A stretch of DNA of 64,000 nucleotides from Paracoccaceae bacterium (lineage in GTDB: Bacteria; Pseudomonadota; Alphaproteobacteria; Rhodobacterales; Rhodobacteraceae). The notes beneath the pieces are model-generated. The model had not been told where the DNA came from. It ran no database searches and worked only from the letters and a program-made list of their open reading frames with translations. The DNA lies in the NCBI GenBank assembly GCA_947476475.1, contig CANJQT010000002.1, forward strand, positions 34,756 to 98,755, written 5' to 3'. Positions 1 through 10,846 of the stretch are shown one piece after another (positions within the stretch are counted from its first letter, which is position 1; the number at the start of each line of letters is the position of its first letter). Position numbers and translations under genes: made by a program.

Positions 1-1154
1 AACCACAGGGATTTCGGGCCACCGCAGCGCCAACCGCTTCCGTTTCAGTGGTCACCCGCGATGGGGTATTGTCGCAGCCTCATGCCCGGGCGCTGCGGTT
101 CCTGTTGGCTTCGGCAGTGGCGGGCATGCGCCCCGACGATGTGTCGATCATCGACGGTCAAGGCAACCTGATCGGGGCCGACGATGCGAACGAATCTGGC
201 GCGGCGGATGATCGCGCGGCAGATTTGCGCGAAAAGGTGCTGCGCCTGCTTGAGGCGCGGGTCGGCCCCGGCAAGGCGGTTGTCGAGGTGGCGCGGGAAA
301 CCGTGACCGACAGCGAAACGGTGAGCGAACGCAAGATAGACCCGCAGGCGCGCGTTGCGATTTCGTCCGAGACCGAAGAGCAAACGACTTCGGCCAACGA
401 TCAAGGCGGAACCGGGGTGTCTGTGGCGTCGAACCTGCCCACGGGGGCGGCGGGCGGGTCGGGAAAGACGTCGCAAAAACAAGATAGCCGAACCCGCGAG
501 CGGATAAACTTTGAAGTGAGCGAAACCAGGCGCGATCTGGTGCGCGGCCCGGGCGCAACGCGGCGTTTGACGGTGGCTGTGCTTGTAGACGGGATTATGG
601 CCCCCCCTCTGGCAAGCGAAGGGGAAGCGCAGTGGCAGCCCCGTCCCGAAGACGAACTTACCGCGCTGCGCGATCTGGTGGCGGCGGCGGTCGGCTATGA
701 CGAGGCGCGCGGCGACGTTATCACCATCAGGACGCTGGCGTTCGAGCCTTTCAGTGCCAGCGGAACCGAGGCTGGCGCATCGCTCTTTCCGGCTTTTGCG
801 CTGGATGTCATGAGCCTTGTACAACTTGGCGTGTTGGCGATTGTGGCGCTGGTGTTGGGCCTCTTCGTTGTGCGCCCGATCCTGACGGCCCGGCCGGGCA
901 GGATGGTCGGGGCTCTGCCCGCGCCATCGCCGGTGATGGTGGCGCCTGCCCTATCGGGCGTGATCGAAGAGGGGGACTTCATGCCTCGAGATCTGTCGTT
1001 GCTGAATGGCGGCGCGCGGAATGCTATTACTGCCGCACAAGATGATCTGGCGGATCCGGTCGCCCGGCTGCGACGGCTGATTTCCGAGCGACAGGAAGAA
1101 ACCGTCGAGATCCTGAAAAGCTGGATGGATGACCCTGAAGCAGAGAAGGCATGA
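1..1154 (+). CDS. fliF: Flagellar M-ring protein FliF, C-terminal part (5' end outside window)
   Basis: ORF open from the window edge; FliF-like C-terminus (ERINFEVSETRRDLVRGPGATRRLTVAVLVDG, late TM segment) followed by other flagellar genes. Confidence 0.85.
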   Translation, partial: PQGFRATAAPTASVSVVTRDGVLSQPHARALRFLLASAVAGMRPDDVSIIDGQGNLIGADDANESGAADDRAADLREKVLRLLEARVGPGKAVVEVARETVTDSETVSERKIDPQARVAISSETEEQTTSANDQGGTGVSVASNLPTGAAGGSGKTSQKQDSRTRERINFEVSETRRDLVRGPGATRRLTVAVLVDGIMAPPLASEGEAQWQPRPEDELTALRDLVAAAVGYDEARGDVITIRTLAFEPFSASGTEAGASLFPAFALDVMSLVQLGVLAIVALVLGLFVVRPILTARPGRMVGALPAPSPVMVAPALSGVIEEGDFMPRDLSLLNGGARNAITAAQDDLADPVARLRRLISERQEETVEILKSWMDDPEAEKA

Positions 1155-1747
1155 TGGCGCGGCTTTTACAGCTTGAAGAGTTCGATGACGATGGAATGGG
1201 GTTGGGCGCAACCTCGCTATCGGCGGCTGAAAGCGAGGAGTTGCGGCTGGCTGCCTATGAGCAGGGTTATGCCGCCGGCTGGGAGGATGCCTTGACCGCG
1301 CAAAGCGCGGACATGGCGCGGCTACGCAGTGATCTGGGGCGCAGCCTGTCGGAAATGTCGGTCAGTTTTGCAGAGGCGCGCAGTCATGTTCTGGCATCGC
1401 TGGAACCTTTGCTGCGCGACATGGTGAACAAGGTGCTGCCGGTGACCGCACACAAGGCGCTTGGGCAGATGATTTTGCAGGAATTGCTACCGGCGGCGGA
1501 AGGACTGACCAATGTGCCGGTTCTGGTGCGCACCGCACCCGTGAATCGCGATCTGGTGGCTGAACTGCTTGCCCGTGAAACCCGTCTGCCCTTGCAGGTG
1601 GTGGCAGAGCCGACTTTGGGCGAGGGGCAGGCCTATTTGAAACTGGGCGCCACCGAGATGAACGTTGATCTGGATGGCGTCATTGACGCCATCGCAGCAG
1701 CGGTTGCCGCCTTTTTCCACATTGAGCGTCATGAGGCAGAGCGATGA
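1151..1747 (+). CDS. Flagellar assembly protein FliH-like
   Basis: ATGA-type overlap with fliF; FliH-like composition; position between fliF and fliN. Confidence 0.65.
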   Translation: MMARLLQLEEFDDDGMGLGATSLSAAESEELRLAAYEQGYAAGWEDALTAQSADMARLRSDLGRSLSEMSVSFAEARSHVLASLEPLLRDMVNKVLPVTAHKALGQMILQELLPAAEGLTNVPVLVRTAPVNRDLVAELLARETRLPLQVVAEPTLGEGQAYLKLGATEMNVDLDGVIDAIAAAVAAFFHIERHEAER

Positions 1748-2019
1748 CAGACGGGTTTTCGACCGACAAAAATCCTTTTACCCAGGTGCCGATCACCATC
1801 ACCATCTCGGTCGGTCGGGCGCACCCTGCGGTGCGTGATCTGTTGCGGCTAAAGCAGGATGCGATCCTGACGCTGGACAGCCGCGTCGACGACCCGGTCG
1901 AACTTTATGTTGGCGACAAGTTGATCGGGCGCGGGGCACTGACTGAACTTGACGGTGATCGTGCCGGACAACTCGCCGTGAGGCTGACAGAGGTGGCCGA
2001 TCTGAAAGGCGGTCTGTGA
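1744..2019 (+). CDS. fliN: Flagellar motor switch protein FliN
   Basis: 91 aa SpoA-like domain (ILTLDSRVDDPVELYVGDKLIGRGAL). Confidence 0.85.
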   Translation: MTDGFSTDKNPFTQVPITITISVGRAHPAVRDLLRLKQDAILTLDSRVDDPVELYVGDKLIGRGALTELDGDRAGQLAVRLTEVADLKGGL

Positions 2020-2766
2020 ATGACCCGCGCAGGCCTGCAGAATGCGGGCTTATGTCTGCTGCTGCTGATCCTACCGGTCCGCGCTTGCGCTCAGGACGGC
2101 GTGGCGTTTTTGAACGGACTGGCCGGTGGCAGCACGCTGACCGGCCAGTCTATGCTGATCATTGCCGCAGTCACAGTTCTGAGCCTGGCGCCCGGGCTTG
2201 CGGTGATGGTGACTTGTTTTCCCTTCATCGTCACGGTCCTGTCGATCCTGCGGCAGGCAATCGGCTTGCAGCAATTGCCGCCCAACATGTTGATCGTTTC
2301 GCTGTCGCTGTTCCTGACCTGGTTCATCATGGAACCCACCTTTCAGCAGGCCTGGACAACTGCAGGCAAGCCGCTTCTGGACGGAACCATCGACCTTCAA
2401 GCGGCGCTTGTGGCAGGGATCAAGCCCTTTCACGTCTTCATGTCCGCCCGGGTGGACCCTCAAACGCTTGCCTCTCTAGCCGCGCTGCGCCCGGAAACCG
2501 CCGCAATCACCAGCAACGCCGAGGCGCCCCTGTCGCTTCTGGTGCCTGCGTTCATGCTGTCGGAAGTGGCCCGCGCCTTCGAGATCGGATTTCTGGTCTT
2601 TCTGCCCTTTCTGATCATTGATCTGGTCGTCTCGGCACTGCTGATGTCGATGGGGATGATGATGGTGCCGCCTGCCATCGTGTCCTTGCCCTTCAAGCTG
2701 GCATTCTTCGTCGTCGCCGACGGATGGGCGCTGATTTCCGGCGCGCTGGTGCGCAGCTACTTCTGA
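2020..2766 (+). CDS. fliP: Flagellar type III export protein FliP
   Basis: FliP motifs (TCFPFIVTVLSILRQAIGLQQLPPNMLIVSLSLFLTWFIM; LSEVARAFEIGFLVFLPFLIIDLVVSALLMSMGMMMVPP). Confidence 0.95.
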   Translation: MTRAGLQNAGLCLLLLILPVRACAQDGVAFLNGLAGGSTLTGQSMLIIAAVTVLSLAPGLAVMVTCFPFIVTVLSILRQAIGLQQLPPNMLIVSLSLFLTWFIMEPTFQQAWTTAGKPLLDGTIDLQAALVAGIKPFHVFMSARVDPQTLASLAALRPETAAITSNAEAPLSLLVPAFMLSEVARAFEIGFLVFLPFLIIDLVVSALLMSMGMMMVPPAIVSLPFKLAFFVVADGWALISGALVRSYF

Positions 2767-3209
2767 AGGTGACGACGGTCTTCATGTGCAATCTGCGCAA
2801 TGCGCACCACCCGCAGGGCTTCGGTCAAGCTGGCTATGAGGATGCCAAAATTGATGAAACCGTTCGCGGCCGCCATGCCGCCCAGCAGCCTCCATTCGTG
2901 CGGCAACAGCACATCGCCGTAACCCAGCGTAGTGAAAGAGACGAGCGCGAAATAGACGCAAGGCTCCAGCCCGGAAAAAAGCTGCAAGGCCCAGAAGGTC
3001 AGTGCCCAAAGCCAGACGCCGAAGGTGACAACGCCAAGCACCCAGACCGCCGCCGCGCACAACAGTAAAAGGAGTTTCGGCGCGTGTGGCGGACGGGCGA
3101 GCCAGTCGTGATGACGCCGCAGCAATGTTTCGACCCACCAAAGGCTGATCCCCGCCACGGCAATTGTAATCAGCATCAGGGCTGAGCCCAAGGCGATCTG
3201 CAAGACCAT
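2757..3209 (-). CDS. Two-TM potassium/ion channel family protein
   Basis: Pore-like motif [18 protein letters not shown] between hydrophobic helices. Confidence 0.8.
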   Translation of the reverse strand: MVLQIALGSALMLITIAVAGISLWWVETLLRRHHDWLARPPHAPKLLLLLCAAAVWVLGVVTFGVWLWALTFWALQLFSGLEPCVYFALVSFTTLGYGDVLLPHEWRLLGGMAAANGFINFGILIASLTEALRVVRIAQIAHEDRRHLQK

Positions 3210-3315
3210 GGCGTGTTTCCTTTTCTGCTGCCCGATAAACTTATGTACCGAACACGGCGCTGCAAAGGGCCAGTGTCTGGACTTGAGGGTGTTGGTGCCC
3301 TATCTCAGCCGCATC

Positions 3316-3786
3316 ATGGTGCAAAAGTCTGACCCCAATTCGAAACTTATCGCTGAGAACCGCCGCGCGCGGTTCGATTATTTTATCGAAAGTGACCTTG
3401 AAGCCGGGATCATGCTGACCGGATCAGAGGTGAAGTCCTTGCGTACCGGCCAGTCTAACATCGCGGAAAGCTACGCATCGGTGGAGAATGGCGAGCTTTG
3501 GCTGATCAACAGCTATATTGCTGCCTACAAGCAGGCCGGGATTTTTGGCCACGAGGAGCGCCGCCGCCGGAAGCTTTTGGTGTCGAAGAAGGAATTGTCG
3601 CGCTTGTGGCAAGCCATCGGGCGTGAGGGCATGACATTGGTGCCCCTGGCCATGTATTTCAACGACCGCGGCCGGGTGAAGCTCAAGATCGGCATTGCCA
3701 AAGGCAAGAAGGCTGCGGACAAGCGAGAGACTGAAGCTAAGCGCGATTGGGGCCGCCAGAAGCAGCGGTTGCTTAAGCAAGGCTGA
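3316..3786 (+). CDS. smpB: SsrA-binding protein SmpB
   Basis: SmpB sequence ([11 protein letters not shown]...[24 protein letters not shown]...[13 protein letters not shown]); start moved to the internal ATG at 3316. Confidence 0.95.
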   Translation: MVQKSDPNSKLIAENRRARFDYFIESDLEAGIMLTGSEVKSLRTGQSNIAESYASVENGELWLINSYIAAYKQAGIFGHEERRRRKLLVSKKELSRLWQAIGREGMTLVPLAMYFNDRGRVKLKIGIAKGKKAADKRETEAKRDWGRQKQRLLKQG

Positions 3787-3946
3787 GCAGAGCTCCGTCA
3801 ATTTGACGGTGCAGGCGACATCAAATCCGCCTTGGCCCGGTGAAAGACCTGCATGGGTATGCCGCGAGCGTGCTCACCTGACGAAGTCGGGCTTGCTTCG
3901 ACCCACTGCTCCCGGCTAATCCAGAAGCGCACAAGGAGAGGCAGAT

Positions 3947-4795
3947 ATGGCAGACGATCCCAAAACCGTTGTTTCCACCGACTGGCTTGGGGCACACCTG
4001 AAGGATCCCGATCTGCGGATCCTGGATGCAAGCTGGTATCTGCCCGACGCTGGCCGCGATGCGAAGGCCGAATATCAGGCCGCCCATATTCCCGGCGCGC
4101 GCTTCTTCGACATCGACGAAATTTCCGACAAAAGGTCGGGCCTGCCGCACATGGCCCCACCACCCGAGATGTTCATCAGCCGCATGCGGGCGATGGGGGT
4201 AGGCGATGGCCATCAGGTCGTTGTTTATGATGGATCGGGTCTGTTTTCAGCAGCGCGTGTCTGGTGGACATTCCGGTTGATGGGCAAGGTCGATGTCGCG
4301 GTTCTGGACGGCGGATTTCCGAAGTGGCAAGCCGAAGGCCGCCCAACTGAAGACATGCCCCCCATGGTGCGCGACCGCCATATCACCGTTCAGCGCCAGG
4401 CTCATCTGGTCCGGGATGTTACCCAGGTGGCTGCTGCCGCCAAACTGGGCGATCACGCGATCATCGATGCCCGCGCCCCGGGCCGGTTCCGGGGCGAAGA
4501 GCCAGAGCCGCGCCCCGGCCTGCGCGGGGGTCATATCCCCGGGTCCATCAACGTGCCCTTCAAGACGCTTCTGAACCCCGACAATACGATGAAAGACCCC
4601 GGGACACTGCGGGCGGTTTTCATGGCGGCCGGGGTTGATCTGAAGAAACCGGCGATCACCTCTTGCGGCTCGGGCATCACGGCCGCGGTTCTAAGTCTGG
4701 CACTGGAACGGATCGGCAAGCGGGATCATTCGCTGTACGACGGGTCTTGGGCCGAATGGGGCATGTATGGCGATCTGAAGGTTGTCAAAGGCTGA
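3947..4795 (+). CDS. sseA: 3-mercaptopyruvate/thiosulfate sulfurtransferase
   Basis: Two rhodanese domains, active-site loop SCGSGITA. Confidence 0.9.
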   Translation: MADDPKTVVSTDWLGAHLKDPDLRILDASWYLPDAGRDAKAEYQAAHIPGARFFDIDEISDKRSGLPHMAPPPEMFISRMRAMGVGDGHQVVVYDGSGLFSAARVWWTFRLMGKVDVAVLDGGFPKWQAEGRPTEDMPPMVRDRHITVQRQAHLVRDVTQVAAAAKLGDHAIIDARAPGRFRGEEPEPRPGLRGGHIPGSINVPFKTLLNPDNTMKDPGTLRAVFMAAGVDLKKPAITSCGSGITAAVLSLALERIGKRDHSLYDGSWAEWGMYGDLKVVKG

Positions 4796-4806
4796 AAGGA
4801 AGATCC

Positions 4807-5988
4807 ATGCTGAACGCTTTGAAACCACAGCCAGCCGACAAGATCCTGCAACTGATAGGCCAGTTCCGCGCCGATCCGCGGAATGACAAGATCGACCTCG
4901 GCGTTGGGGTTTACAAAGACGCAACCGGGCTGACACCTGTGATGCGCGCGGTGAAGGCGGCCGAATACCGACTGTGGCAAAGCCAGATGACCAAGTCCTA
5001 CACTGGTCTTGCGGGAGAACCAGAATTCAACTCTGCGATGGCTGCGATGATCCTTGGGCCGTCACCCGACAACGGCCGCATCGCATCGGTGGCTACGCCG
5101 GGCGGGACCGGGGCCATCCGGCAGGCGTTCGAGTTGATCCGCATGGCGGCCCCCGATGCCACGGTTTGGGTGTCTGACCCGACCTGGCCCAACCACACGT
5201 CGATCCTGAATTATCTGGGCATGAAGCAGCGCACTTACCGCTATTTCGACACTGAAAGCCGTGGCGTGGATTTTGCCGGGCTCATAAGCGACCTGGCCGG
5301 GGCAAAAGCAGGCGATGTGGTCTTGTTGCACGGCTGTTGCCACAATCCGACAGGGGCCAACCTGACCTTGCCTGAATGGGACGAAGTCGCCGCCCTGCTG
5401 GAAAAGACAGGGGCAATACCGCTGATCGACCTTGCCTACCAAGGCTTCGGCGATGGGCTGGAGGAGGATGCAGGGGGCACACGTCTGATTGTGGCGCGTC
5501 TTCCCGAAGTGCTGATTGCCGCATCTTGCAGCAAGAATTTTGGGATTTACCGCGAACGGACTGGGGTGTTGATGACCCTGTCCGACCCGTCGCTGCGAGA
5601 GGTGTCGCAGGCCAACCTCGCGTTTCTGAACCGTCAGAACTATTCCTTCCCGCCCGATCATGGCGCGCGGGTCGTTACAACAATCCTGATGGATGAGGCG
5701 CTTAAAGCTGACTGGAAGGCCGAACTGGAAGCGATCCGCAATGGTATGCTGTCCTTGCGCGCCCAATTGGCGCAGGAGTTGCGCAACCTGTCGGGATCAG
5801 ACCGCTTTGGTTTCATCGCCCAGCATCGCGGCATGTTTTCGCGCCTGGGGGCCACGCCGGAGCAGGTGGAACGGCTGCGGGCGGAACATGGGATCTATAT
5901 GGTGGGCGATAGCCGCCTGAACATCGCCGGGCTGAATGTGAAAACCGTGCCAATCCTGGCACGGGCCATTCTGGCGGTCGGGATCTGA
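4807..5988 (+). CDS. Aromatic/aspartate aminotransferase (class I)
   Basis: PLP motifs (HGCCHNPTGANL; SCSKNFGIYRERTGVL); ATG at 4807 after the sseA stop. Confidence 0.9.
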   Translation: MLNALKPQPADKILQLIGQFRADPRNDKIDLGVGVYKDATGLTPVMRAVKAAEYRLWQSQMTKSYTGLAGEPEFNSAMAAMILGPSPDNGRIASVATPGGTGAIRQAFELIRMAAPDATVWVSDPTWPNHTSILNYLGMKQRTYRYFDTESRGVDFAGLISDLAGAKAGDVVLLHGCCHNPTGANLTLPEWDEVAALLEKTGAIPLIDLAYQGFGDGLEEDAGGTRLIVARLPEVLIAASCSKNFGIYRERTGVLMTLSDPSLREVSQANLAFLNRQNYSFPPDHGARVVTTILMDEALKADWKAELEAIRNGMLSLRAQLAQELRNLSGSDRFGFIAQHRGMFSRLGATPEQVERLRAEHGIYMVGDSRLNIAGLNVKTVPILARAILAVGI

Positions 5989-5994
5989 AACAGG

Positions 5995-6016
5995 GGGCGG
6001 GGCCGAAGCCCCGCCC
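5995..6016. terminator. Bidirectional intrinsic-type hairpin between convergent genes
   Basis: GGGCGGGGC-CGAA-GCCCCGCCC, perfect 9-bp stem. Confidence 0.7.
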
Positions 6017-6022
6017 TTTGAG

Positions 6023-7330
6023 CTATCCGTGATAGGCACTTTCGCCATGCGCGGTTTGGTCAAGACCCTGACGTTCGCTGTCGGCATCGACGCGCAGGCC
6101 GATGGTTGCGTCGATCAGCTTGAACAGGGCAAACGACACGATGCCCGTCCAGATCGCCGTGATCGCCGCTGCCTGAAACTGCACCCAGACCTGCGCCCCA
6201 ATCGCATAGCCTTCGCCCTTCACGCCGCCAAGGCTGGCTGCTGAAAACACGCCGGTCAGCAATGCGCCGACAATGCCGCCCACCCCGTGAATACCGAAGA
6301 CGTCAAGGCTGTCGTCGTAGCGGAAGATATTCTTCACCCGCGTCACGAAAATATAGCAGACTGCGGCCGCGATCATTGCCAGAACCATCGCACCGACCGG
6401 CCCTACGGTGCCACAGGCGGGCGTCACCGCAACCAACCCCGCCACCATGCCTGACGCAGCCCCCAGCATCGAGGCTTTGCCACGCTCTGCTGCCTCGATC
6501 AGCGACCAGACAAGGGTGGCAGCCGCGGTGGCAACGAACGTGTTGATCATCGCCAGAGTGGCGGCACCATTCGCTTCGAGGTTTGAGCCAACATTAAAGC
6601 CGAACCAGCCAACCCACAGCATCGAAGCGCCGATCATCGTCATCACCATTGAATGGGGCGCCATGTTTTCACGACCAAAGCCGATGCGCGGGCCAATGAC
6701 CAGGCAGCCGACCAGTGCCGCGATACCGGCGTTGATATGCACGACTGTGCCACCAGCAAAATCTATGGCACCCAACTTGAAGATCAGCCCAGACACATCC
6801 CAGACCATGTGCGCCACTGGAAAATAGGCCAACGTGACCCAGAGTGCCGAAAACAACAGCACCGCGCCGAATTTGACCCGCTCGGCAAAGGCCCCGATGA
6901 TCAGCGCGGGGGTGATGGCCGCGAATGTCATCTGAAAGACGATGAACAGATATTCCGGGATCACATAGCCGGCGCTGAACGTGGCTGACAGGCTATCTGG
7001 CGTCACGCCCTTCAAGAACAGCTTGGCTGTGCCGCCCCAAAACAGGCCGGTCCCGCCGCCGAAGGTGACAGAATAGCCATAGACGACCCAGATCACCATC
7101 ACCAGGCAGGCGATCAGCGTCGTTTGCATCAGGATTGAGAGCATGTTTTTCGTGCGCACCAGACCGCCGTAGAAAAGGGCGAGGCCCGGCAAAGTCATGA
7201 ACAACACCAGCACCGTGGCGATCATCATGAAGGACACATCGCCCTTGTCCATTACTGGCGCGACGTCTTGTCCAAAGGCGGGGCCGGCTGCGAACAGACC
7301 CAGCGCGGCAAGGGGGGATTTCTGCATCAT
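6023..7330 (-). CDS. amtB: Ammonium transporter AmtB
   Basis: Amt family sequence; signal-peptide-like start MMQKSPLAALGLFAAGPAFGQ; adjacent PII gene. Confidence 0.95.
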   Translation of the reverse strand: MMQKSPLAALGLFAAGPAFGQDVAPVMDKGDVSFMMIATVLVLFMTLPGLALFYGGLVRTKNMLSILMQTTLIACLVMVIWVVYGYSVTFGGGTGLFWGGTAKLFLKGVTPDSLSATFSAGYVIPEYLFIVFQMTFAAITPALIIGAFAERVKFGAVLLFSALWVTLAYFPVAHMVWDVSGLIFKLGAIDFAGGTVVHINAGIAALVGCLVIGPRIGFGRENMAPHSMVMTMIGASMLWVGWFGFNVGSNLEANGAATLAMINTFVATAAATLVWSLIEAAERGKASMLGAASGMVAGLVAVTPACGTVGPVGAMVLAMIAAAVCYIFVTRVKNIFRYDDSLDVFGIHGVGGIVGALLTGVFSAASLGGVKGEGYAIGAQVWVQFQAAAITAIWTGIVSFALFKLIDATIGLRVDADSERQGLDQTAHGESAYHG

Positions 7331-7355
7331 TGGAGGGTTCCTTTCGCGGGAAGGG

Positions 7356-7694
7356 TCAAAGGGCATCATCGCCGGTTTCGCCGGTGCGCACGCGCAGGGC
7401 CTGTTCAAGGTCGATCACAAAGATCTTGCCATCGCCGATCTTGTCTGTGCGGGCGGTGCGGGCGATTGTTTCGACCACTTCGTCCGCCTGACCGTCTGGT
7501 ACCGCGATCTCAAGCTTCATTTTGGGCACGAAACTCACGCTGTATTCCGCGCCGCGGTAGATTTCCGTATGGCCGGACTGGGTGCCGAAACCCTTGATTT
7601 CGGTCACCATCATGCCGCGCACGCCGATTGCTACCAAAGCCTCGCGCACCTCGTCCAACTTGTAAGGTTTGATCGCTGCCATGATCAGTTTCAT
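7356..7694 (-). CDS. glnK: PII nitrogen regulatory protein
   Basis: 112 aa PII sequence with T-loop tyrosine (GHTEIYRGAEY); upstream of amtB. Confidence 0.97.
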   Translation of the reverse strand: MKLIMAAIKPYKLDEVREALVAIGVRGMMVTEIKGFGTQSGHTEIYRGAEYSVSFVPKMKLEIAVPDGQADEVVETIARTARTDKIGDGKIFVIDLEQALRVRTGETGDDAL

Positions 7695-7851
7695 GCCGCC
7701 CTCTCGGTTTTACCTATCAAGGAAGATCAAGGATGCTGCGTTGCGGCATGGCAAGGCGCCAGGCCGCCGCAAGGACCCCCAGACGAAAGATTCCTGATTT
7801 TGCAGCATTCAGGGGGAAGCCTGCCTGTTTTTTCACCGTCCTGCGAAGAAT

Positions 7852-10182
7852 TTGCCGGGTCCGGCACTCTCCACATCGCTTTCCGAACAGGATAAGGTGG
7901 TGGCTAACGACAAAAGAGCAGCACCGGAACAGAGGCACATGGCAGGTTCGGGCGGGAAGAAGACCGGTTTGGTCGCAGACAAGCGCTATGCTGCAGAGCG
8001 TGCGCCGAAACCTGTGCCGAAGCCCAAGGCAGCAAAGACTGCGAAAGCTGCAAACAGGCGGCCTACGCGCACACGCCGAAGTGGCGGACCCGGCGGCGGG
8101 AATTTCATTTTTTCCTTTGTCGTTGGACTTCTGCGGCTTTTGCGGCGACTGATCTGGGGTTTGAGTTGGCGTGCCGGTCTGTTTGGTGGCCTGATCCTGT
8201 TTGGGTTCAGCTATTACTATTATGCTCAGCTACCTGATTACGATGCTCTGATCGACGCCCGGGCCCGAGGGTCGGTCACCTTGCTGGACCGGGATGGCAA
8301 GGTGTTCGCCTGGCGCGGAGAAACGTTCGGCGGGCAGGTTGATGTGGAAACCGTGTCGCCCTTCCTGCGCGATGCCGTAGTGGCGACCGAGGACAAGCGG
8401 TTCTACAGCCATTTCGGGATCAGCCCGCGCGGGATCGCCAGCGCGATCAGCATCAACATGTCCGAAGGGCGCGGCCCATTTGAAGGCAACGGCGGTTCGA
8501 CCATCACCCAGCAGCTGGCCAAGCTCCTCTGCCTTGGTGTGGACTATGATCCCAGGATCTGGAAAAGCGAGTCTGACTATGAAGATGATTGCCGAAGCGG
8601 CGGCCTGAAGCGCAAGCTGAAGGAAATCCCCTTCGCTTTCGCGCTTGAAGCGAAGTACGGAAAGAAAGGTGTTCTGTCGCTTTATCTCAACCGGGCTTAC
8701 CTGGGCGCGGGGGCGCGCGGATTCGAAGCGGCGGCGCAGCGCTATTTTGGCAAGTCGGCGGCCGACGTATCCCCTGCAGAAGCGGCCATGCTGGCGGGCC
8801 TGCTGAAAGCCCCGTCGAAATACGCGCCGACTTCGAACCTGCAACGCTCGCAGGACCGCGCCAGTGTCATCCTCGATCTGATGCATGAACAGGATTATCT
8901 GACGGACGCGCAATATCAGGAAGCCAAGGAAAACCCGGCGCGCCTATCCAAAGCTGCGCAGGCCCGTGCGGGCGGCTATTTTGCGGATTGGGTCATGGAA
9001 TCCGGCCCCGCCTTCCTGACCAACGACACGACCGAAGACGTGGTTATGCGCACGACACTTGACCAGAAGATCCAACGCGCCGCCGACGATGCGTTGAAGA
9101 CGGTTTTTTCCGCCAAGCTCAAGGAAGGCTCTAAGGCCGAAGCAGCGATTGTCGTCATGTCCCCCGATGGTGCTGTTCGGGCCATGGTGGGCGGGCGTCA
9201 GGCGCAGGCGACAGGGGCCTTCAACCGCGCAACCCAGGCGCTGCGCCAGGTCGGGTCCACCTTCAAACCCTTCGTCTACGCAGCAGCGCTGGATCTGGGG
9301 TATAATATGAATACGATAGTGGATGACGCGCCCGTCACCATCTATGTGCCCGGCTCCGGGGACTGGTCGCCCAAGAATTACGAACCTGAATTTCGTGGTC
9401 CGATCAGCCTGATCGAGGCACTGACCAATTCGATCAACACCGCAACCGTGCGCGTATCACAGTTGGCAGGGCTGGATGCCGTGCGGCAGGTGGCCAGCCA
9501 GTTTGGTTTTGCCCATGAATTGGCGCCGGGCCCCGCGGTAGTGCTGGGAGTGTCGGAGTCCACCTTGTTGGATATGACGGGGGCCTATGCCGGCATTCTC
9601 AATGGTGGATCGTCGGTCAAACCATATGGTCTGGTCGAACTGCGTATTCAGGGCGACGACGAAGCGCTTCTGGGTCAGGAGGGCGGCATTGGCGAACGGG
9701 TGATTTCGGAAGAAGCGGCCCATCAACTGACCTATATGATGACTCAGGTTGTTGAACGCGGCACCGGGCGGCGGGCCAGGCTGGACGGCTGGCAGGTGGC
9801 GGGCAAGACAGGCACCACGCAATCAGCGCGCGACGCCTGGTTCATCGGCTTTACCGCTGATTATGTGGTTGGGGTCTGGATGGGTTACGACAACAATGAG
9901 CCCCTGACCGGTGTGACGGGCGGCGGCATCCCTGCCGAAATCTGGCACCAGGTGATGGCCGACATCACCGCCGACATGGAGCCGAGCCCCCTACCTATGA
10001 TCCGCCCGGAAGAACTTCCAGCGTCCGCAGGGGCAGGGGCGGATGGATCGGTACCGACTGCTCCGTCCTTTCCCGGACAAATCTTCGATGCCACGGGCGG
10101 CGGCCAACCGCTGCCAGAGCAGCAACCGGCTGGCCAGACCTTGGGAGATGTGTTGATGAGCATCCTCAAAGGCGGCAACTGA
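7852..10182 (+). CDS. Class A penicillin-binding protein (PBP1A family)
   Basis: Transglycosylase (EDKRFYSHFG...GGSTITQQLAKL) and transpeptidase (GSTFKPF, SIN, KTGTT) motifs; exact start uncertain. Confidence 0.93.
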   Translation: MPGPALSTSLSEQDKVVANDKRAAPEQRHMAGSGGKKTGLVADKRYAAERAPKPVPKPKAAKTAKAANRRPTRTRRSGGPGGGNFIFSFVVGLLRLLRRLIWGLSWRAGLFGGLILFGFSYYYYAQLPDYDALIDARARGSVTLLDRDGKVFAWRGETFGGQVDVETVSPFLRDAVVATEDKRFYSHFGISPRGIASAISINMSEGRGPFEGNGGSTITQQLAKLLCLGVDYDPRIWKSESDYEDDCRSGGLKRKLKEIPFAFALEAKYGKKGVLSLYLNRAYLGAGARGFEAAAQRYFGKSAADVSPAEAAMLAGLLKAPSKYAPTSNLQRSQDRASVILDLMHEQDYLTDAQYQEAKENPARLSKAAQARAGGYFADWVMESGPAFLTNDTTEDVVMRTTLDQKIQRAADDALKTVFSAKLKEGSKAEAAIVVMSPDGAVRAMVGGRQAQATGAFNRATQALRQVGSTFKPFVYAAALDLGYNMNTIVDDAPVTIYVPGSGDWSPKNYEPEFRGPISLIEALTNSINTATVRVSQLAGLDAVRQVASQFGFAHELAPGPAVVLGVSESTLLDMTGAYAGILNGGSSVKPYGLVELRIQGDDEALLGQEGGIGERVISEEAAHQLTYMMTQVVERGTGRRARLDGWQVAGKTGTTQSARDAWFIGFTADYVVGVWMGYDNNEPLTGVTGGGIPAEIWHQVMADITADMEPSPLPMIRPEELPASAGAGADGSVPTAPSFPGQIFDATGGGQPLPEQQPAGQTLGDVLMSILKGGN

Positions 10183-10189
10183 AACGAAA

Positions 10190-10214
10190 ACAGGCAGGGA
10201 TCGCGCCTGCCTGT
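10190..10214. terminator. Intrinsic-type hairpin between convergent genes
   Basis: ACAGGCAGG-N7-CCTGCCTGT. Confidence 0.6.
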
Positions 10215-10240
10215 CTTGCTTTGTCGCGCCGAAATCCCGG

Positions 10241-10846
10241 TTAGCTTTGCGCCTTTAGCGCCGCTATCAGCTTGTTGATGTCCCCACGGTTCTTGTCCAG
10301 GATCGAACCTATCTCCGTCCGCTCTGCGGCCAACATGTTCACCCCTTCGATGATGATATTGAAGAACCGGTCCTGACCCGACTTGTCGAAAACATGCCAG
10401 CGCACCTCGAACGAGTTTTGCCCTTTCAACTTTGCGGTCGACACGACCTCGTAGAAGGTTTTCAAAGGATGCGCGTCTTGCACCTCGATCACGCCGCCGA
10501 TGAATTCCCGGAACCGGCGGCCATACTTCACCGCGATGTAGCGCTTGAACGCCTTGGTGAAGGCCGCCTTTTGTTCGGCGCTTGCCTTTTTGCCCTTTGG
10601 CCCAAGGGCGGACAGGGCAATATAATTCTCGTCGGCATAATGCGAAAAAATACCCTCGAAGTCGCGGAACATCTCGTTTTCCGAGCGTCCGGAATTGATA
10701 ACGCGGTTGATTTCGGCAATGAGTTTGTCGATCAGCGCGCGCGCCTCGTCAACATTCAGGGCCAACGACAGCTGGGGCATCAGGGTGACGGCAAGGGTCG
10801 CGGCGCCTAACGCACCAAAGCCACGACGGGACAGGTCACGGGGCAT
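10241..10846 (-). CDS. MlaC/Ttg2D family phospholipid-binding protein
   Basis: MlaC-like sequence with RRGFGALG signal region; downstream of an MlaA-like gene. Confidence 0.85.
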   Translation of the reverse strand: MPRDLSRRGFGALGAATLAVTLMPQLSLALNVDEARALIDKLIAEINRVINSGRSENEMFRDFEGIFSHYADENYIALSALGPKGKKASAEQKAAFTKAFKRYIAVKYGRRFREFIGGVIEVQDAHPLKTFYEVVSTAKLKGQNSFEVRWHVFDKSGQDRFFNIIIEGVNMLAAERTEIGSILDKNRGDINKLIAALKAQS